This document shows positions 63,291 through 64,000 of a stretch of DNA of 64,000 bases, piece after piece. The notes under the pieces were generated by a model. The model did no database searches and was not told the origin of the DNA. It worked only from the letters and a program-made list of their open reading frames with translations. The stretch lies in assembly GCA_020152595.1 (NCBI GenBank), contig JAIGNY010002073.1, positions 765,001-829,000 of the forward strand. Reading direction: 5' to 3'. This stretch comes from Chiridota heheva (taxonomy: Eukaryota > Echinodermata > Holothuroidea > Apodida > Chiridotidae). Position 1 is the stretch's first letter, and the number at the start of each line of letters is the position of its first letter. The translations under genes and the position numbers were made by a program.

Positions 63291-64000
63291 CCCCTTTTAA
63301 AAAGCTAAACTAGAGACCTGTAATAAATTTGTGTAGTAAAATTTAACTATAGAAATTATTTTGTCTTTTCTTCATCATTTTCATGTGTAAACCATCCCCT
63401 TATATGTTAAATTTCAGAACTTATGATATAAAGCAACATAAAATACATGAAGTCTCTTTTTCATATAACAGAAAAAACTTCCATCTAATGAGGTCAGTAC
63501 AGTGGAATATCGTCAAATCATCTAAGAAGCATCTCTGATCAGCATAAGTTGAAATACATTCTTCATGACCAATTAAAATTAAACACTTCTAGTGAAGTTT
63601 TAGCACTATTAAGCACGTTGAATTTCACATAAGATAGCTATTACGTTTTCTTCCATTTCTAGAATGGTATGCACAATGATGTTTTTTGTTCTAAGAAAAA
63701 TATTGCATTATAAATATTGCTTACTAAATGATGTATAATTAACTAAATTGTAGTTTCTTTACAACCCATTTGCTCTCTTTCTCAATATGAGCTTTTTGAA
63801 ATGTGACTTTTGCACAAACTTTAAAGGTAGTGTACACTATTTTTCCAACAAACACATTTACATGTATCCAGCAATCAATTCTAAAATTTTTGTTAGTTAC
63901 TAATGTTTATTGAATAATGTAGTTAGTTATACACCACTCCATGTCCTATGTAGTTACTACATATGTATATTGGATAATGTAGAAACAATTATTCATTGTG

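Larger units (their letters stand above)
60846..64000. other. Downstream intergenic region
   Basis: No coding sequence recognised. Holds three short minisatellites and a partial palindromic element near 61785. A diverged right arm may lie at 62100-62165. Confidence 0.5.

Noticed and set aside
63004-63291. Minus-strand 95-codon frame
   Set aside because: It only translates the ~21-bp repeat; no motif and no conservation signal.

Overview
This is an AT-rich animal nuclear window. It contains one long, many-exon gene on the + strand (coding from about 10.5 to 60.4 kb) with spliceosomal GT-AG introns, embedded in non-LTR retrotransposon remains, inverted-repeat elements and minisatellites. Nothing bacterial or viral is visible. 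The mix of CR1/L2-like LINEs with (TAA)n-type tails, RNase H LINEs with (CAAA)n tails, a tRNA-headed SINE and frequent TAGGCCTA words suggests a marine invertebrate, possibly a deuterostome such as an echinoderm; this placement is an inference.

Layout: 0.8-7.8 kb holds two decayed CR1/L2-like LINEs, one on each strand. 9.3-10.0 kb holds a LINE 3' end next to a 445-bp inverted-repeat element. From 10,495 the host gene starts. I placed 26 coding exons by splice sites and phase, plus one uncertain micro-exon; phases chain correctly from start to stop except at two trouble spots. The inferred product is about 1,220 residues: basic/Ser-rich N-terminus, SAM domain, acidic linker, second SAM domain, Ser-rich linker, two consecutive Ras-association-like ubiquitin folds, coiled coil, PDZ domain, coiled coil and a short acidic C-terminus. 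This looks like a cytoplasmic or junctional scaffold that could bind Ras/Rap-type GTPases. I do not recognise it as a named gene.

The two trouble spots are (1) exon 3 to exon 4, where phases do not match without a micro-exon or an unusual acceptor, and (2) the middle exon of the second SAM domain, whose 3' end carries a roughly 220-bp insertion with a (CAAA)n tail flanked by a duplication of the splice-donor sequence, and whose T tract is one base short of an open frame. The two SAM domains are cut by introns at the same places and phases, which points to an intragenic duplication.

Intron 8 is about 18 kb (24.8-42.7 kb). It is filled by a ~260-bp tandem repeat rich in ATTTGCAT octamers, a 1.6-kb foldback element, an RNase H LINE, a SINE with an 11-bp target duplication, a TTAA-type palindromic element, and a LINE with a 14-bp target duplication that is itself split by a 156-bp retroposon. 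Other introns carry 14-, 17-, 21-, 71- and ~116-bp arrays. The 21-bp array in the last intron is open in several frames and mimics long coding regions. Downstream of the polyadenylation signal near 60.8 kb there are only repeats.
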